Positions 9,233 to 18,149 of a stretch of 64,000 bases of DNA are shown in pieces. A program made the position numbers and the translations under genes. The notes beneath the pieces are model-generated. The model worked only from the letters and a program-made list of their open reading frames with translations, ran no database searches and was not told the DNA's origin. The stretch's first letter is position 1. Each line of letters opens with the position of its first letter. The DNA is from an uncultured Blautia sp. (GTDB lineage Bacteria > Bacillota > Clostridia > Lachnospirales > Lachnospiraceae): the NCBI GenBank assembly GCA_900541345.1, contig UQJE01000002.1:39255-103254 (forward strand), read 5' to 3'.

Positions 9233-10495
9233 ATGGAACAAAGAAAAATTATTCAAGTAGAAGACAAAGTCCCGGCAAAACTTTTGATTCCCCTAAGTAT
9301 CCAGCATATGTTTGCCATGTTCGGCGCCACTGTCCTGGTTCCTTTTATTTTTGGAATCAATCCCGCAGTCGTTCTCTTTATGAATGGTGTCGGTACACTT
9401 TTATTCATTGCCCTTACAAAGGGAAAAGCGCCGGCTTACCTTGGCTCCAGCTTTGCATTTCTGGCTCCTGCCGGAATCGTAATCAGCCAGATGGGCTATG
9501 AATATGCACTTGGCGGCTTTGTAGTTGTTGGTTTCTGCGGATGTATCCTTGCATTTATTATTTACAAATTCGGTTCATCCTGGATTGACATTGTACTGCC
9601 CCCGGCTGCTATGGGACCTGTTGTTGCTCTTATTGGTCTTGAACTTTCCGGAAGTGCGGCCAGCAATGCCGGATTATTAGATGAGGTTATCAATCCTAAA
9701 AATGTGATTGTATTTCTTGTCACACTTGGAGTTGCTGTTTTTGGAAATATTCTGTTCCGCGGCTTTTTATCTGTTATCCCGATTTTAATTGCCGTAATTG
9801 CAGGATATATTGCAGCCCTTTGCTGCGGAGTTGTAGATTTTACAGAGGTTGCCAAAGCCCCTTTATTTGCACTTCCGAATTTTCAGCTTCCAAAATTTGA
9901 TATGGACGCTATTCTTATTATTCTTCCGGTTATTCTTGTCATTACCTCCGAGCACATCGGGCATCAGGTAGTCACAAGTAAAATTGTAGGAAAAGACCTT
10001 TTAAAAGATCCGGGACTTCACCGTTCTTTACTTGGAGATAACCTGTCTACTATGCTCTCCGGTCTGATTGGTTCTGTTCCTACAACTACATATGGCGAAA
10101 ACATTGGCGTCATGGCAGTGACAAAAGTATACAGTGTTCGTGTCATTGCAGGAGCTGCCGTTTTATCCATCATCTGCTCCTTCGTAGGAAAGCTTTCCAT
10201 GCTGATCCAGACGGTTCCCGGTCCTGTAATCGGCGGTATTTCTTTCCTTTTATACGGTATGATCGGAGCATCCGGTATCCGTATTCTTGTAGATTCCAAG
10301 GTGGATTACGGTCGTTCCCGCAACTTGACTCTTACCTCTGTTGTATTTGTCACAGGGCTTTCCGGTATCTCCGTAAAATTTGGAAACGTAGAACTTACAG
10401 GAATGGTTCTTGCCTGCATTGTAGCAATGATTTTAAGCCTTCTCTTCCATGTACTTGACAGATTTAACCTGACAAATGATAAGGAAGAAGCGTAA
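9233..10495 (+). CDS. uraA: Uracil permease (NCS2 / UraA family)
   Basis: 420 aa with about 14 hydrophobic segments. The N-terminal motif 'QHMFAMFGATVLVP' is the NCS2 signature of bacterial uracil permeases, and 'TSEHIGHQ' in the middle carries the conserved Glu-His of the substrate site. 'SVPTTTYGENIGV' is the second family signature. It imports uracil by proton symport across the cytoplasmic membrane. TGAGGAGG lies just upstream of the ATG. It is a single gene with a strong terminator, divergent from the GH112 gene; the two are not obviously linked in function. Confidence 0.93.
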   Translation: MEQRKIIQVEDKVPAKLLIPLSIQHMFAMFGATVLVPFIFGINPAVVLFMNGVGTLLFIALTKGKAPAYLGSSFAFLAPAGIVISQMGYEYALGGFVVVGFCGCILAFIIYKFGSSWIDIVLPPAAMGPVVALIGLELSGSAASNAGLLDEVINPKNVIVFLVTLGVAVFGNILFRGFLSVIPILIAVIAGYIAALCCGVVDFTEVAKAPLFALPNFQLPKFDMDAILIILPVILVITSEHIGHQVVTSKIVGKDLLKDPGLHRSLLGDNLSTMLSGLIGSVPTTTYGENIGVMAVTKVYSVRVIAGAAVLSIICSFVGKLSMLIQTVPGPVIGGISFLLYGMIGASGIRILVDSKVDYGRSRNLTLTSVVFVTGLSGISVKFGNVELTGMVLACIVAMILSLLFHVLDRFNLTNDKEEA

Positions 10496-10501
10496 ATAAT
10501 A

Positions 10502-10542
10502 AAATTTCAGGCAGAGAGCTTACCGCCCTCTGCCTGAAATTT
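10502..10542. terminator. Strong terminator after uraA
   Basis: A perfect 15-bp inverted repeat (AAATTTCAGGCAGAG / CTCTGCCTGAAATTT) with an 11-nt loop lies 6 nt after the uraA stop. A/T flanks allow it to act for the convergent XRE gene as well. Confidence 0.85.
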
Positions 10543-10586
10543 ATTTATTAGGAAAGAAGAATAAAACAGACTTGACCGCTTTGTTC

Positions 10587-11630
10587 TTAAGAAGTCTTAT
10601 TTTTTAACTTTTCACATATTTTCTGAAATTCCGGTTCCTGACGCACAAAATCAAGCTCTTCATCTTTCTCCATTGCTCTTTTAAACATCTCCAGCAAATC
10701 CCTTGCCCCTTCTTTATAAAAGTCCATATGGGAATAAAACTCTGATTCTGTAAATTCGTAAATGTCCATATCTTTGTTTTCAAAGCAGGAAAAAGCTTTC
10801 AGAAAACGATGTTTATCTTTGTCATGAACTGCCATAATAAGTTCAGGAGAGATTTCCATATATTTCCCCATTTCCATAAGAGAAGCAAGATGTTTCTGCT
10901 TATCTGCAATTTTTTCTGCCTTGTCCATATCTTCTTCTTTTAAGGCAAGGCTTAAAATCCCGTTAAAAGCGCCGTTCATATCATAAAAACAGGAAAAAAG
11001 AATTTTTTCATAAGCAGAATATGCCTCTTCTCTTTTTTCCTGGGCTGCATATAAATTGCCCTGAAGCTGCCTTTTGTTGATTTTTCTCTCTCTGATTTTA
11101 TCAAGACAATCCTGCGCCTTCTGGTATTCTTTCTTTTCCATAAGCAGAATCATAAGAGCCATTGCAGCAGATTCTCTTATTTCTTCCTGCTCATCTTTAA
11201 GTGCTTTTTCATAGAGAAGAAAAATCTTTTCTTCCTGTTCTCTGCTTTTTTCCAGACCGTAGAGCACACAGCAGCCATTTAATATCTGGGCACAAATAAG
11301 AATTAGCTGCCCGCAGTTTGGATATTCCCGGATTTTCTCCTCAGAAAATACAAAAGCTGCTTCCAGCCCCTTTTCTTTCACGCACTGGCGAAGCTCTTCT
11401 CCTATTTCCGAAATTTCCCGCTCTGTAAGCTTTTCTCTGTAGGATAAAAGCGTATCTGTTGTAATTCCAAGCAGCCTTGCAACTGGCGCAAGAAGAGCCA
11501 CATCCGGAAGTGTATTTCCATTTTCCCACTTGTTGACAGCAGAAGCGGTAACTCCGAGACAGCCTGCCATTTCCTCCTGTGTCATTTCCTTTTCTTTTCT
11601 GTATTTTCTTATTACTGCTCCAATTTCCAT
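10587..11630 (-). CDS. XRE-family transcriptional regulator with a helical C-terminal domain
   Basis: 347 aa from the ATG at 11630. The frame is open to 11657, but GGGAGG sits 8 nt before 11630. Residues 1-60 form a Cro/CI helix-turn-helix ('IRKYRKEKEMTQEEMAGCLG' followed by 'VTASAVNKWENG'). The remainder is charged and helical and looks like degenerate TPR repeats, as in many clostridial regulators that sense peptides or protein partners. No target is evident; it stands alone between uraA and a broken gene. Confidence 0.8.
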   Translation of the reverse strand: MEIGAVIRKYRKEKEMTQEEMAGCLGVTASAVNKWENGNTLPDVALLAPVARLLGITTDTLLSYREKLTEREISEIGEELRQCVKEKGLEAAFVFSEEKIREYPNCGQLILICAQILNGCCVLYGLEKSREQEEKIFLLYEKALKDEQEEIRESAAMALMILLMEKKEYQKAQDCLDKIRERKINKRQLQGNLYAAQEKREEAYSAYEKILFSCFYDMNGAFNGILSLALKEEDMDKAEKIADKQKHLASLMEMGKYMEISPELIMAVHDKDKHRFLKAFSCFENKDMDIYEFTESEFYSHMDFYKEGARDLLEMFKRAMEKDEELDFVRQEPEFQKICEKLKNKTS

Positions 11631-11753
11631 CGTCGAAACCTCCCGTTGTTTTTCCATCGGCCTTTGGTATATTTATAATACCATTTCCCCGGATTCTTCA
11701 CAACGGAGCCGCAGGCAACTACAGAGAAAAAAAACTTTCCCGGTGCTCATAGC

Positions 11754-12321
11754 TTATCTGTCTTTTTCTTTTTTAAGCTTTCTTACCGTTTCCAGGGGAA
11801 GCCCTATTCTCTCTGCAATCATCTTCTCATCCAAAATATCAAGAAGATTTCTGGCATTATTAAGTTTCGTCTCCTGTTCTCCTGTCCTTATTCCCTCTTT
11901 CATTCCCTTTTCTATTCCCTCTTCCAGTAATAGTTGTCCCAGTCTTGTCATGCGAACCGCCTCCTTTACATCTTCCATATCCGCAAAATCTAAAAACTTG
12001 TCTGCCATTGCGTATATCACCGCCTCTATCTTTTGAATATCTTCTTTTATTTTTTCATCTTTTGTATTTTGCAGAATTGAAAATGCAGACAAAATACGTT
12101 CCTTTTGTCCCATTTCTCCTCCCATTAAAGGACACAGTGTCAGAATCGCCAGTTCGTGACGCGTAAGCATCTCTCCACATTTTATCTTCTGTCTGAATTC
12201 CTCCAGTATACTGTCTGCATTTCTGTCTCTCATAATAATGGGAATCACACTGTATGTATTCACACCCTCAGTCAGTTCTGTCATTGGTTTTTTAATTTTT
12301 CCTGACTTTTTTACCCTTCAT
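11754..12321 (-). pseudogene. Broken Rpn-family (PD-(D/E)XK nuclease / 'putative transposase') gene
   Basis: The open part (11754-12284) has the C-terminal half typical of Rpn-family proteins: 'LTRHELAILTLCPLMGGEM', then 'IEAVIYAMADKFLD', then 'LGQLLLEEGIEKGMKEGIR'. The N-terminal nuclease domain is absent. Upstream, a well-formed start with AAAGGA (ATG at 12321, MKGKKVRKN, then stop at 12292) resembles the beginning of such a gene in another frame. I infer an internal deletion that removed the nuclease domain and shifted the frame. The open part might still be translated, but a working nuclease is not possible. Confidence 0.65.
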
Positions 12322-12572
12322 TATCGTCCTTTCCGCAAAGTATACGGAGTATTACTTTAACTATATCAAAAAAACAAAACTGGGACAACGGCTTTGCTGA
12401 TTACTTTTTATATAATTTTGTGTGTGAAAAATCCCCTGAACCGGGAAGATATAAATATAAGAATTGATTTATTCCGGCAATACTCCATACACCGTTATCT
12501 TAAAGACAGACTATTCTATTTGCATTTAAATGTCAATAATCTAAAACAATTTTATATTTTTTTCACAAACTA
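12322..12572. other. AT-rich intergenic stretch without a recognised gene
   Basis: About 250 bp between the broken Rpn-type gene and the terminator of the polyamine importer operon. No open frame with a ribosome binding site, no RNA gene and no strong hairpin was seen. Confidence 0.5.
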
Positions 12573-12624
12573 ATACCGGAGGGTGGATAAAAGAATTTCT
12601 GTCTTTTATCTTCCCTCCGGCATT
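12573..12624 (-). terminator. Terminator of the polyamine importer operon
   Basis: On the minus strand a hairpin of about 20 bp: GCCGGAGGG-A-AGATAAAAGA pairs with TCTTTTATC-CA-CCCTCCGGT. It lies 7 nt past the potC-potD stop. The U tract is weak, so termination may be partial. Confidence 0.75.
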
Positions 12625-12630
12625 CATTAT

Positions 12631-14520
12631 CTACGCATTACTTGCGGCTATTTTTACCCTGCTCCACAGATTACTGATGATCTGCTTTGTTTTTTCGTTA
12701 TAGACAAAAACCTCGTCCATCTTATTTCCGGAACGCGGAATATAGGAATCGATACCCTCATAATCTCCGCCCTCTCCTGACAGCGTATCCATTACTTCCT
12801 GATTTGAAGAGGTATATCCCACATAACTGGAGTTATCATAAGCTCCTTCATAGTTTGTCGCATAATTAATATAGGCATGTGCCAGTTCCGGATTTTTTGC
12901 ATTTTTCGGAATGACCATCGCATCAGACCAGAGATTTGTTCCTGTCTCCGGCAGATAATATCCCATATTTTCATTCTCTGATATGACATATGTTGCATCA
13001 CCTGAATAAATCAGTCCCAGAGCTTTTCTTCCCTGCGCCATATTATCAATAATTTCATCTGTCACTATTTCCGGTTCCATTGTCTGCACACATTTTACAA
13101 GCCACTCATAAGCCTCATTAATTTCCTTCTCATTTTCTGTATTCATAGAATATCCTAGAGCTTTCAGCGCCATCATAAAAGAATCTCTTTCTGAATCGTA
13201 AAGATAAATATCACCCTTATATTTCTCATTCAGGAAAATATTGTATCCCTGCTCTTCCAGATCTTTTATGTCCACCTTTGTCTTATCATATACAATTCCG
13301 GCTGTTCCCCAGAAGTATGGAACCGAATATTCATTTTTCGGATCATATGGAAGTCCTTTCACATCCTCTGTCAAAAGATCTATACAGTCCAGTTTTGAAT
13401 GATCCAGCTTCTGGAGAAGATCTTCCTGAATCAATCTCTGAATCATATAATCACTTGGAACAAGAATATCATAAGACTCTCCGTTAACTACCTTGATATA
13501 CATCTGCTCGTTGGAGTCAAAATTTTCCATAACGACAGTTGCACCTGTCTCCTCCTCAAAGTTTCTAATGATATTTTCGCCTGTATATTCTCCCCAGTTA
13601 TAAAGATGCAGCGTCTGTCCTTCAAAGGGACGGGATGCTTTTCCACCACTGAACTGGAATACAGAAACAACAATGAGTACAAGAGCGGTTGTAGCTGCTG
13701 CCACTGGAAGGAAATATCTTCTTCCCGTAGTCTCTCTTTTTTCTCTTTTTGCTGCAATAAGAGGAATCACATTAATAAGAATCAACACGATCGTAATGAT
13801 CACGACAACAAGCGTTGACACAGCATTAATACTCGGATTCATTCTCCTGCTCATAGTATAAACCATGATGCTCAGGTTTTTTACGCCCCGCCCTGTTACA
13901 AAATAAGAAATAATAAAATCATCTACAGACATTGTAAAGGCAATCAACGCGCCGGATACAATACCGGGCGTAATCTGCGGAACAATAACCTTAATCAGTG
14001 CCTTCCACGGAGTTGCGCCCAAATCCATTGCGGCATCTGCAAGATTCGGATCGAGAGAGCGGATTTTCGGCATAACGGAAAGCATAACATAAGGAATACA
14101 AAATGCAATATGCGCCAGAAGCATTGTCATATATCCCTTTTCTACACGGAAAGTAATAAACAAAAGCATCAGTCCGATGGCTGTTACAATTTCCGGATTC
14201 ATCATAGGTAGGTTATTCACCTGCTCTACTAGCTGTCTGACAATTTTCTTTGATTTACTGAGTCCGATTGCAGAAATTGTTCCTACCACAGTCGCCACAA
14301 ACGTTGCAATTAAAGCCACTCCAAAAGTCGTGTACAGCGCTTCCATCATATCTCCGGATTCCAGCATATGCTTATACCATCTGAGAGAAAAGCCGCTGAA
14401 GCTTGTAAGAGATTTCCCTTCATTGAAGGAAAATACAATCATATACAAAATGGGAAGATAAAAGAAAACAATCATTAATGTCATAAGAATCTTCCCGAAT
14501 AAACGGTTGTTTTTTTTCAT
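12631..14520 (-). CDS. potCD: PotC-PotD fusion: spermidine/putrescine importer permease joined to its binding protein
   Basis: 629 aa. Residues 1 to about 262 are a PotC-type permease with about six helices and the EAA-like loop (about 162-185, 'DAAMDLGATPWKALIKVIVP'). A further helix (about 270-292) crosses the membrane, then residues about 300-629 form a PotD-type binding protein ('LHLYNWGEYTGENIIRNFEE', 'MYIKVVNGESYDILVPSDYM'). The binding domain is thus tethered outside the cell to the permease instead of being a free lipoprotein. It works with PotA and PotB just upstream (4-nt gap to potB). Such fusions occur in other Firmicutes as far as I recall, so the frame is not a sequencing error. 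Confidence 0.92.
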   Translation of the reverse strand: MKKNNRLFGKILMTLMIVFFYLPILYMIVFSFNEGKSLTSFSGFSLRWYKHMLESGDMMEALYTTFGVALIATFVATVVGTISAIGLSKSKKIVRQLVEQVNNLPMMNPEIVTAIGLMLLFITFRVEKGYMTMLLAHIAFCIPYVMLSVMPKIRSLDPNLADAAMDLGATPWKALIKVIVPQITPGIVSGALIAFTMSVDDFIISYFVTGRGVKNLSIMVYTMSRRMNPSINAVSTLVVVIITIVLILINVIPLIAAKREKRETTGRRYFLPVAAATTALVLIVVSVFQFSGGKASRPFEGQTLHLYNWGEYTGENIIRNFEEETGATVVMENFDSNEQMYIKVVNGESYDILVPSDYMIQRLIQEDLLQKLDHSKLDCIDLLTEDVKGLPYDPKNEYSVPYFWGTAGIVYDKTKVDIKDLEEQGYNIFLNEKYKGDIYLYDSERDSFMMALKALGYSMNTENEKEINEAYEWLVKCVQTMEPEIVTDEIIDNMAQGRKALGLIYSGDATYVISENENMGYYLPETGTNLWSDAMVIPKNAKNPELAHAYINYATNYEGAYDNSSYVGYTSSNQEVMDTLSGEGGDYEGIDSYIPRSGNKMDEVFVYNEKTKQIISNLWSRVKIAASNA

Positions 14521-14524
14521 TCTC

Positions 14525-15361
14525 TTACTCCTCCTTTCCGCCCTGGTTTCGCACTTCTACCCTTCTTACGGCCATCATAAGAAGCATCATAATAATTGCC
14601 ATGATCATGGAAATGGCGCTTCCAAAGTTCCACTCTCCGACTGTAATAAACTGGTTTTCTATCATATTTCCGATAAGGAAATACTGTCCGCCTCCAAGAA
14701 GCTTCGGAATAAAGAAGGAACTGATCGCAGGCAGAAATACCAGCGTAATACCATTGATTACACCAGGAATGGAAAGCGGGAGAGTAACTCTTCGGAATGT
14801 CTGAACAGGTCTTGCTCCCAGGTCTGCACTTGCCTGCAAAAGCGCCTGATCCATTTTACAAAGAGAAGTATGAATCTGCAGGATCATAAACGGAAGGAAG
14901 TTATAAACCATACCGAGAAGTACAGCCCCTTCTGTGTACAAAAGCTCCATATCTCCCAGACCAAATATACCTAAAAACTTCTGAACCAGTCCGCCTTCAC
15001 TTAAAAGACCAATCCATGCGTAAGTTCTTACAAGCATATTAATCCACATAGGAATCGTAATGCATAAAATCAAAATATTCTGTGCCTTTTCACTGCTTCT
15101 TGCAATAAAATAAGCCACAGGGTATCCAAGTAAAAGACAGACAACGGTTGTCTTTACTGCAATCATAATAGAGCGCCAGAGAATCAATAAAAAGTCATGG
15201 TCGGTAAAAAAAGTGACATAATGCTCCAGCGTAAAACTGAATGTTATAATGCTGTTTCCAGAGTCCATAAAAGAATATACTGCAATCAGTCCCATAGGAA
15301 GAAGCAGCATCATAACAGCCCACACAATATACGGAATCGCAAGATGTGAAAATTTTTTCAT
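14525..15361 (-). CDS. potB: Spermidine/putrescine ABC transporter permease PotB
   Basis: 278 aa with six membrane segments and the EAA loop 'QASADLGARPVQTFRRVTLP'. It forms the channel with PotC. Its ATG overlaps the TGA of potA (TGATG), so the two are translationally coupled, and potCD follows 4 nt later. The family-typical length and order potA-potB-potC-potD support the assignment. Confidence 0.92.
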   Translation of the reverse strand: MKKFSHLAIPYIVWAVMMLLLPMGLIAVYSFMDSGNSIITFSFTLEHYVTFFTDHDFLLILWRSIMIAVKTTVVCLLLGYPVAYFIARSSEKAQNILILCITIPMWINMLVRTYAWIGLLSEGGLVQKFLGIFGLGDMELLYTEGAVLLGMVYNFLPFMILQIHTSLCKMDQALLQASADLGARPVQTFRRVTLPLSIPGVINGITLVFLPAISSFFIPKLLGGGQYFLIGNMIENQFITVGEWNFGSAISMIMAIIMMLLMMAVRRVEVRNQGGKEE

Positions 15362-16938
15362 CAGTATCCCACCTTTGACATAACATGAATATCTTCCGGG
15401 AAGAATGTCAGGCCGACCTCCTGACCTTCCTTAAAGTAATCTGTTGTATGAATTTTCATTTCCCGTCCAGTTGTCCAGAATGTAATTTTATAAATTCCTT
15501 CTGTGACATTTTCCGGTTCAAAATCATAATCCACACTTAAATCCACACTTTGATTTTCATCACTCAGCTTCCATCCCTGCGCATTTGCCCATGTTTTTAA
15601 ATCTGTATCAAGCGCCTGTGACTCTAAAATTTCATCTACTGTTTTCTGGAAGTTAAAAGCCATAACTGCCTCATTTGCCTTCTCATTTTTTACAAACGGC
15701 TGGTCAACAACATAAATCGTCCGTTCAATCCTTGTTCCATTTACAGTAGTAAAGGCTACCGGATACTGTCCCTCTTCTTTCGCAACTTCATACTCTACTT
15801 TTGCAATGGAAACGTACTCTTCATCTTCCACTGTCCATGCCTGGGCATTTGAAAGAGCAATTACTTCTTTATCATCAAGAGTCTCCACATCATCCACATC
15901 TACATAGAAGTTATTCGCACTTATTTTTTCTTTTCCATCCTCGCTTGTCACATCCTGATTTCGGATTACTCTCATGTTTACAGTCACACTTGTTCCCGGA
16001 ACTGTTTCTACGATGATTTCATAATGAACGCCCTTAAATAAAACGCTTAATACTTCTCCTGTAAGCTTTCCATCCTCAAGAGGTACAATATCAATATCCT
16101 CCGGACGAATTACCACATCCACAGACTCATTTTCTTTAAATCCAAAATCCACACAGTCAAACACCACATCATCAAAGCGTACCTTATAATCCTCAAGCAT
16201 CGTTCCCGGAATCAGATTGCTCTCCCCGATAAAATTAGCTACAAAACGGTTTGACGGCTCATTATAAATATCCTCCGGAGAACCAACCTGCTGGATTTCT
16301 CCATTATTCATAACCACAATCTTATCCGACATAGTAAGAGCCTCTTCCTGATCATGGGTAACGAAAATAAAAGTAATTCCTACTTCCTGCTGGATTCTTT
16401 TCAGCTCATACTGCATTTCCTTTCGCATTTTCAGGTCAAGTGCTGCCAGGGGCTCATCCAGGAGAAGGACCTTCGGCTCGTTTACGAGCGCTCTGGCGAT
16501 GGCAACTCTCTGCTGCTGCCCTCCGGAAAGTAGCGTCGTATTTTTCTTCTCATAGCCTTCAAGTCCTATAAGCTTCAGCATTTTCATAACCTTCTGGTCA
16601 ATAATATCCTTGCTGACTTTTTTCAGTTTTAAGCCAAAAGCAATGTTTTCATACACATTTAAGTGAGGAAACAGTGCATATTTCTGAAAAACCGTATTTA
16701 ATTCCCTTTCATAAGGCGGCTTTTTACTAATTTCCTCTCCATCAAAAATCACCTGACCTTCGTCTGCGTCAAGAAACCCTCCCAGAATCCGCAGAAGAGT
16801 TGTTTTTCCGCATCCACTTGGTCCAAGCAATGTAACAAATTCATTTTCGTATATGTCCAGATTGACTCCTTTTAAAACAATCTGTCCATCAAAGTTTTTC
16901 ACAATATTGCGAAATTCAATGATTTTTTTACTTTCCAT
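15361..16938 (-). CDS. potA: Spermidine/putrescine ABC transporter ATPase PotA with an embedded Ig-like insertion
   Basis: 525 aa from the ATG at 16938 (GGGAGG upstream; an upstream in-frame extension to 17112 has no ribosome site and overlaps the HD gene). Residues 1-235 are a normal ATPase: Walker A GPSGCGKT (40-47), LSGGQ (137-141), Walker B LLLDE (158-162), switch His195. PotA proteins are usually about 350-370 aa. Here the C-terminal TOBE domain is split: '[11 protein letters not shown]' (303-313) and '[12 protein letters not shown]' (491-502) are its two halves. Between them lie about 175 residues with two similar segments, 'NAQAW...[12 protein letters not shown]' and 'NAQGW...[11 protein letters not shown]', which look like Ig-like repeats of surface proteins. 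First gene of the pot core; its start overlaps the HD gene by 11 nt. Confidence 0.9.
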   Translation of the reverse strand: MESKKIIEFRNIVKNFDGQIVLKGVNLDIYENEFVTLLGPSGCGKTTLLRILGGFLDADEGQVIFDGEEISKKPPYERELNTVFQKYALFPHLNVYENIAFGLKLKKVSKDIIDQKVMKMLKLIGLEGYEKKNTTLLSGGQQQRVAIARALVNEPKVLLLDEPLAALDLKMRKEMQYELKRIQQEVGITFIFVTHDQEEALTMSDKIVVMNNGEIQQVGSPEDIYNEPSNRFVANFIGESNLIPGTMLEDYKVRFDDVVFDCVDFGFKENESVDVVIRPEDIDIVPLEDGKLTGEVLSVLFKGVHYEIIVETVPGTSVTVNMRVIRNQDVTSEDGKEKISANNFYVDVDDVETLDDKEVIALSNAQAWTVEDEEYVSIAKVEYEVAKEEGQYPVAFTTVNGTRIERTIYVVDQPFVKNEKANEAVMAFNFQKTVDEILESQALDTDLKTWANAQGWKLSDENQSVDLSVDYDFEPENVTEGIYKITFWTTGREMKIHTTDYFKEGQEVGLTFFPEDIHVMSKVGY

Positions 16939-17506
16939 TGCTAATCCTCCCTCGTATCTTTTCTTTTGTTTCTTCATCCAGAAACTCCCGGATTTCCTCC
17001 AGTTTTTCATCTCCCTGGAAGTATTTTTTTCCATAAGAGAGATTAAATTTATAATCAAATCCTTCCGGATTTTTTCCCTGAATATGCTGAAGAATTGTTT
17101 CTCCCTTATCAAACGCTTTTACAAATCTGGCTTCCGGCGTGACTCCACTTTCATATTCCTCCCAGAGGGAAATATAAAAATCCCTGTGTCTGTCAGGAAG
17201 CATTCTAAACACCTCCTGTATATCCCGCCGCTCTGCCTCTTCCTTTTCTTTGGAAGAAAATACAGAATTTGCTGATATATCCCCTGTATAAATCTCTCCC
17301 ATATCATGAATGAGCGCCATAAGAATCACCTTATATTTATCAAGCTGTGGAAATTCTTCAAGAAAAACTGCTGCCATAAGTGCAAGACGCCAGGAATGCT
17401 CCGCTGTACTCTCCCTTCGTCCTTCACTTGTCCAGGCTGTCCGCGTAACAGATTTAAGAGACTCTGCCGCCTTCATAAAATCCATATATTCATTTAAGTT
17501 TTTCAT
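16928..17506 (-). CDS. HD-domain phosphohydrolase (YfbR-like 5'-nucleotidase type)
   Basis: 192 aa from the ATG at 17506; a TTG two codons earlier is also open. The metal-binding HD pattern is clear: '[14 protein letters not shown]' (first His), '[15 protein letters not shown]' (HD pair) and a distal Asp in '[14 protein letters not shown]'. The arrangement resembles small HD enzymes of the YfbR/YedK type that dephosphorylate deoxynucleotides. It overlaps the GNAT gene upstream by 17 nt and potA downstream by 11 nt, so it is co-transcribed with the polyamine importer. The link to polyamines is positional only. Confidence 0.8.
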   Translation of the reverse strand: MKNLNEYMDFMKAAESLKSVTRTAWTSEGRRESTAEHSWRLALMAAVFLEEFPQLDKYKVILMALIHDMGEIYTGDISANSVFSSKEKEEAERRDIQEVFRMLPDRHRDFYISLWEEYESGVTPEARFVKAFDKGETILQHIQGKNPEGFDYKFNLSYGKKYFQGDEKLEEIREFLDEETKEKIRGRISNGK

Positions 17507-17969
17507 AAGCAATTCGCTGGCTTCCTTCTTCTGTGAAAATCATCCCGCATTTTGTAAATCCATTCTTTTCAATGGCTCTCTGCATAATTTTGTTATCTTC
17601 ATGTGTATCAATTCGAAGATGGGGAATGATTTCTTCACAGTAAGAAACAGCCTTTTTCAAAATTCCTCTTTCCTTACCATTCCCCGCAATTCTGTGAATC
17701 GTTCCGTACGTTTCACTGGAAAGCCAATGTCCTTCGTGAATCGTATTGTATGTGGGGTCTTCTCCTATTTTAAAGAAAAACACACCTGACACTTCCTCTT
17801 CTTCTATCACATACAGGTGCTTATTTTTTATATCATTTAAAACGGTTTCTTCCGGGGGATAATTTTTTCCCCATTGTGATGGATTTCCATTTTCCGCCAT
17901 AAATCCTCTTGCATACTCATATATATTCAGAATCAGCGGTAAATCTCTGGATTCTGCCAGTCTGATCAT
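17490..17969 (-). CDS. GNAT-family N-acetyltransferase
   Basis: 159 aa. It starts 'MIRLAESRDLPLILNIYEYA', a common GNAT N-terminus, and ends with 'MQRAIEKNGFTKCGMIF', the typical last helix-strand. 'IHRIAGNGKERGILKKAVSY' holds the acetyl-CoA loop (G-N-G-x-x-x-G variant). CGGAGG lies upstream of the ATG. It is the first gene of the importer operon. Polyamine N-acetylation is a tempting role given the neighbours, but the sequence does not show SpeG-like features, so this remains a guess. Confidence 0.8.
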   Translation of the reverse strand: MIRLAESRDLPLILNIYEYARGFMAENGNPSQWGKNYPPEETVLNDIKNKHLYVIEEEEVSGVFFFKIGEDPTYNTIHEGHWLSSETYGTIHRIAGNGKERGILKKAVSYCEEIIPHLRIDTHEDNKIMQRAIEKNGFTKCGMIFTEEGSQRIAYEKLK

Positions 17970-18038
17970 CTCTTATCCTCCGTTGGCTTTTTTATTTATG
18001 TATCTGCAGGTTTCACTTTTTGCGAACTTTGCATTACT

Positions 18039-18067
18039 ATCATATTAAATATAAACACAAATTACAA
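18039..18067 (-). promoter_or_regulatory. Probable promoter of the GNAT-HD-pot operon
   Basis: TTGTAA (18062-18067), a 17-bp spacer and TATGAT (18039-18044; five of six). The leader to the ATG at 17969 is about 60 nt. Confidence 0.5.
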
Positions 18068-18084
18068 GTATTGATTAATACAAA

Positions 18085-18119
18085 AAGAGGAGGCCTTATC
18101 AAATAAGGTTACTCCTCTT
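18085..18119 (-). terminator. Terminator of the sugar catabolic locus
   Basis: AAGAGGAG...ACCTTA pairs with TAAGG...CTCCTCTT on the minus strand and is followed by a T run. It lies about 30 nt past the FrlB-like gene, which is therefore the last gene of the locus. Confidence 0.8.
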
Positions 18120-18149
18120 CCGTCAATCAGTATCTTTTAATTCTTCAAA

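Noticed and set aside
11754..12284. Annotation as a transposase or mobile element
   Set aside because: The Rpn-type family is sometimes labelled transposase, but there are no terminal repeats and the catalytic domain is missing.
16939..17112. N-terminal extension of PotA by 58 residues
   Set aside because: It overlaps the HD gene throughout, has no ribosome site, and PotA homologues begin at the shorter start.
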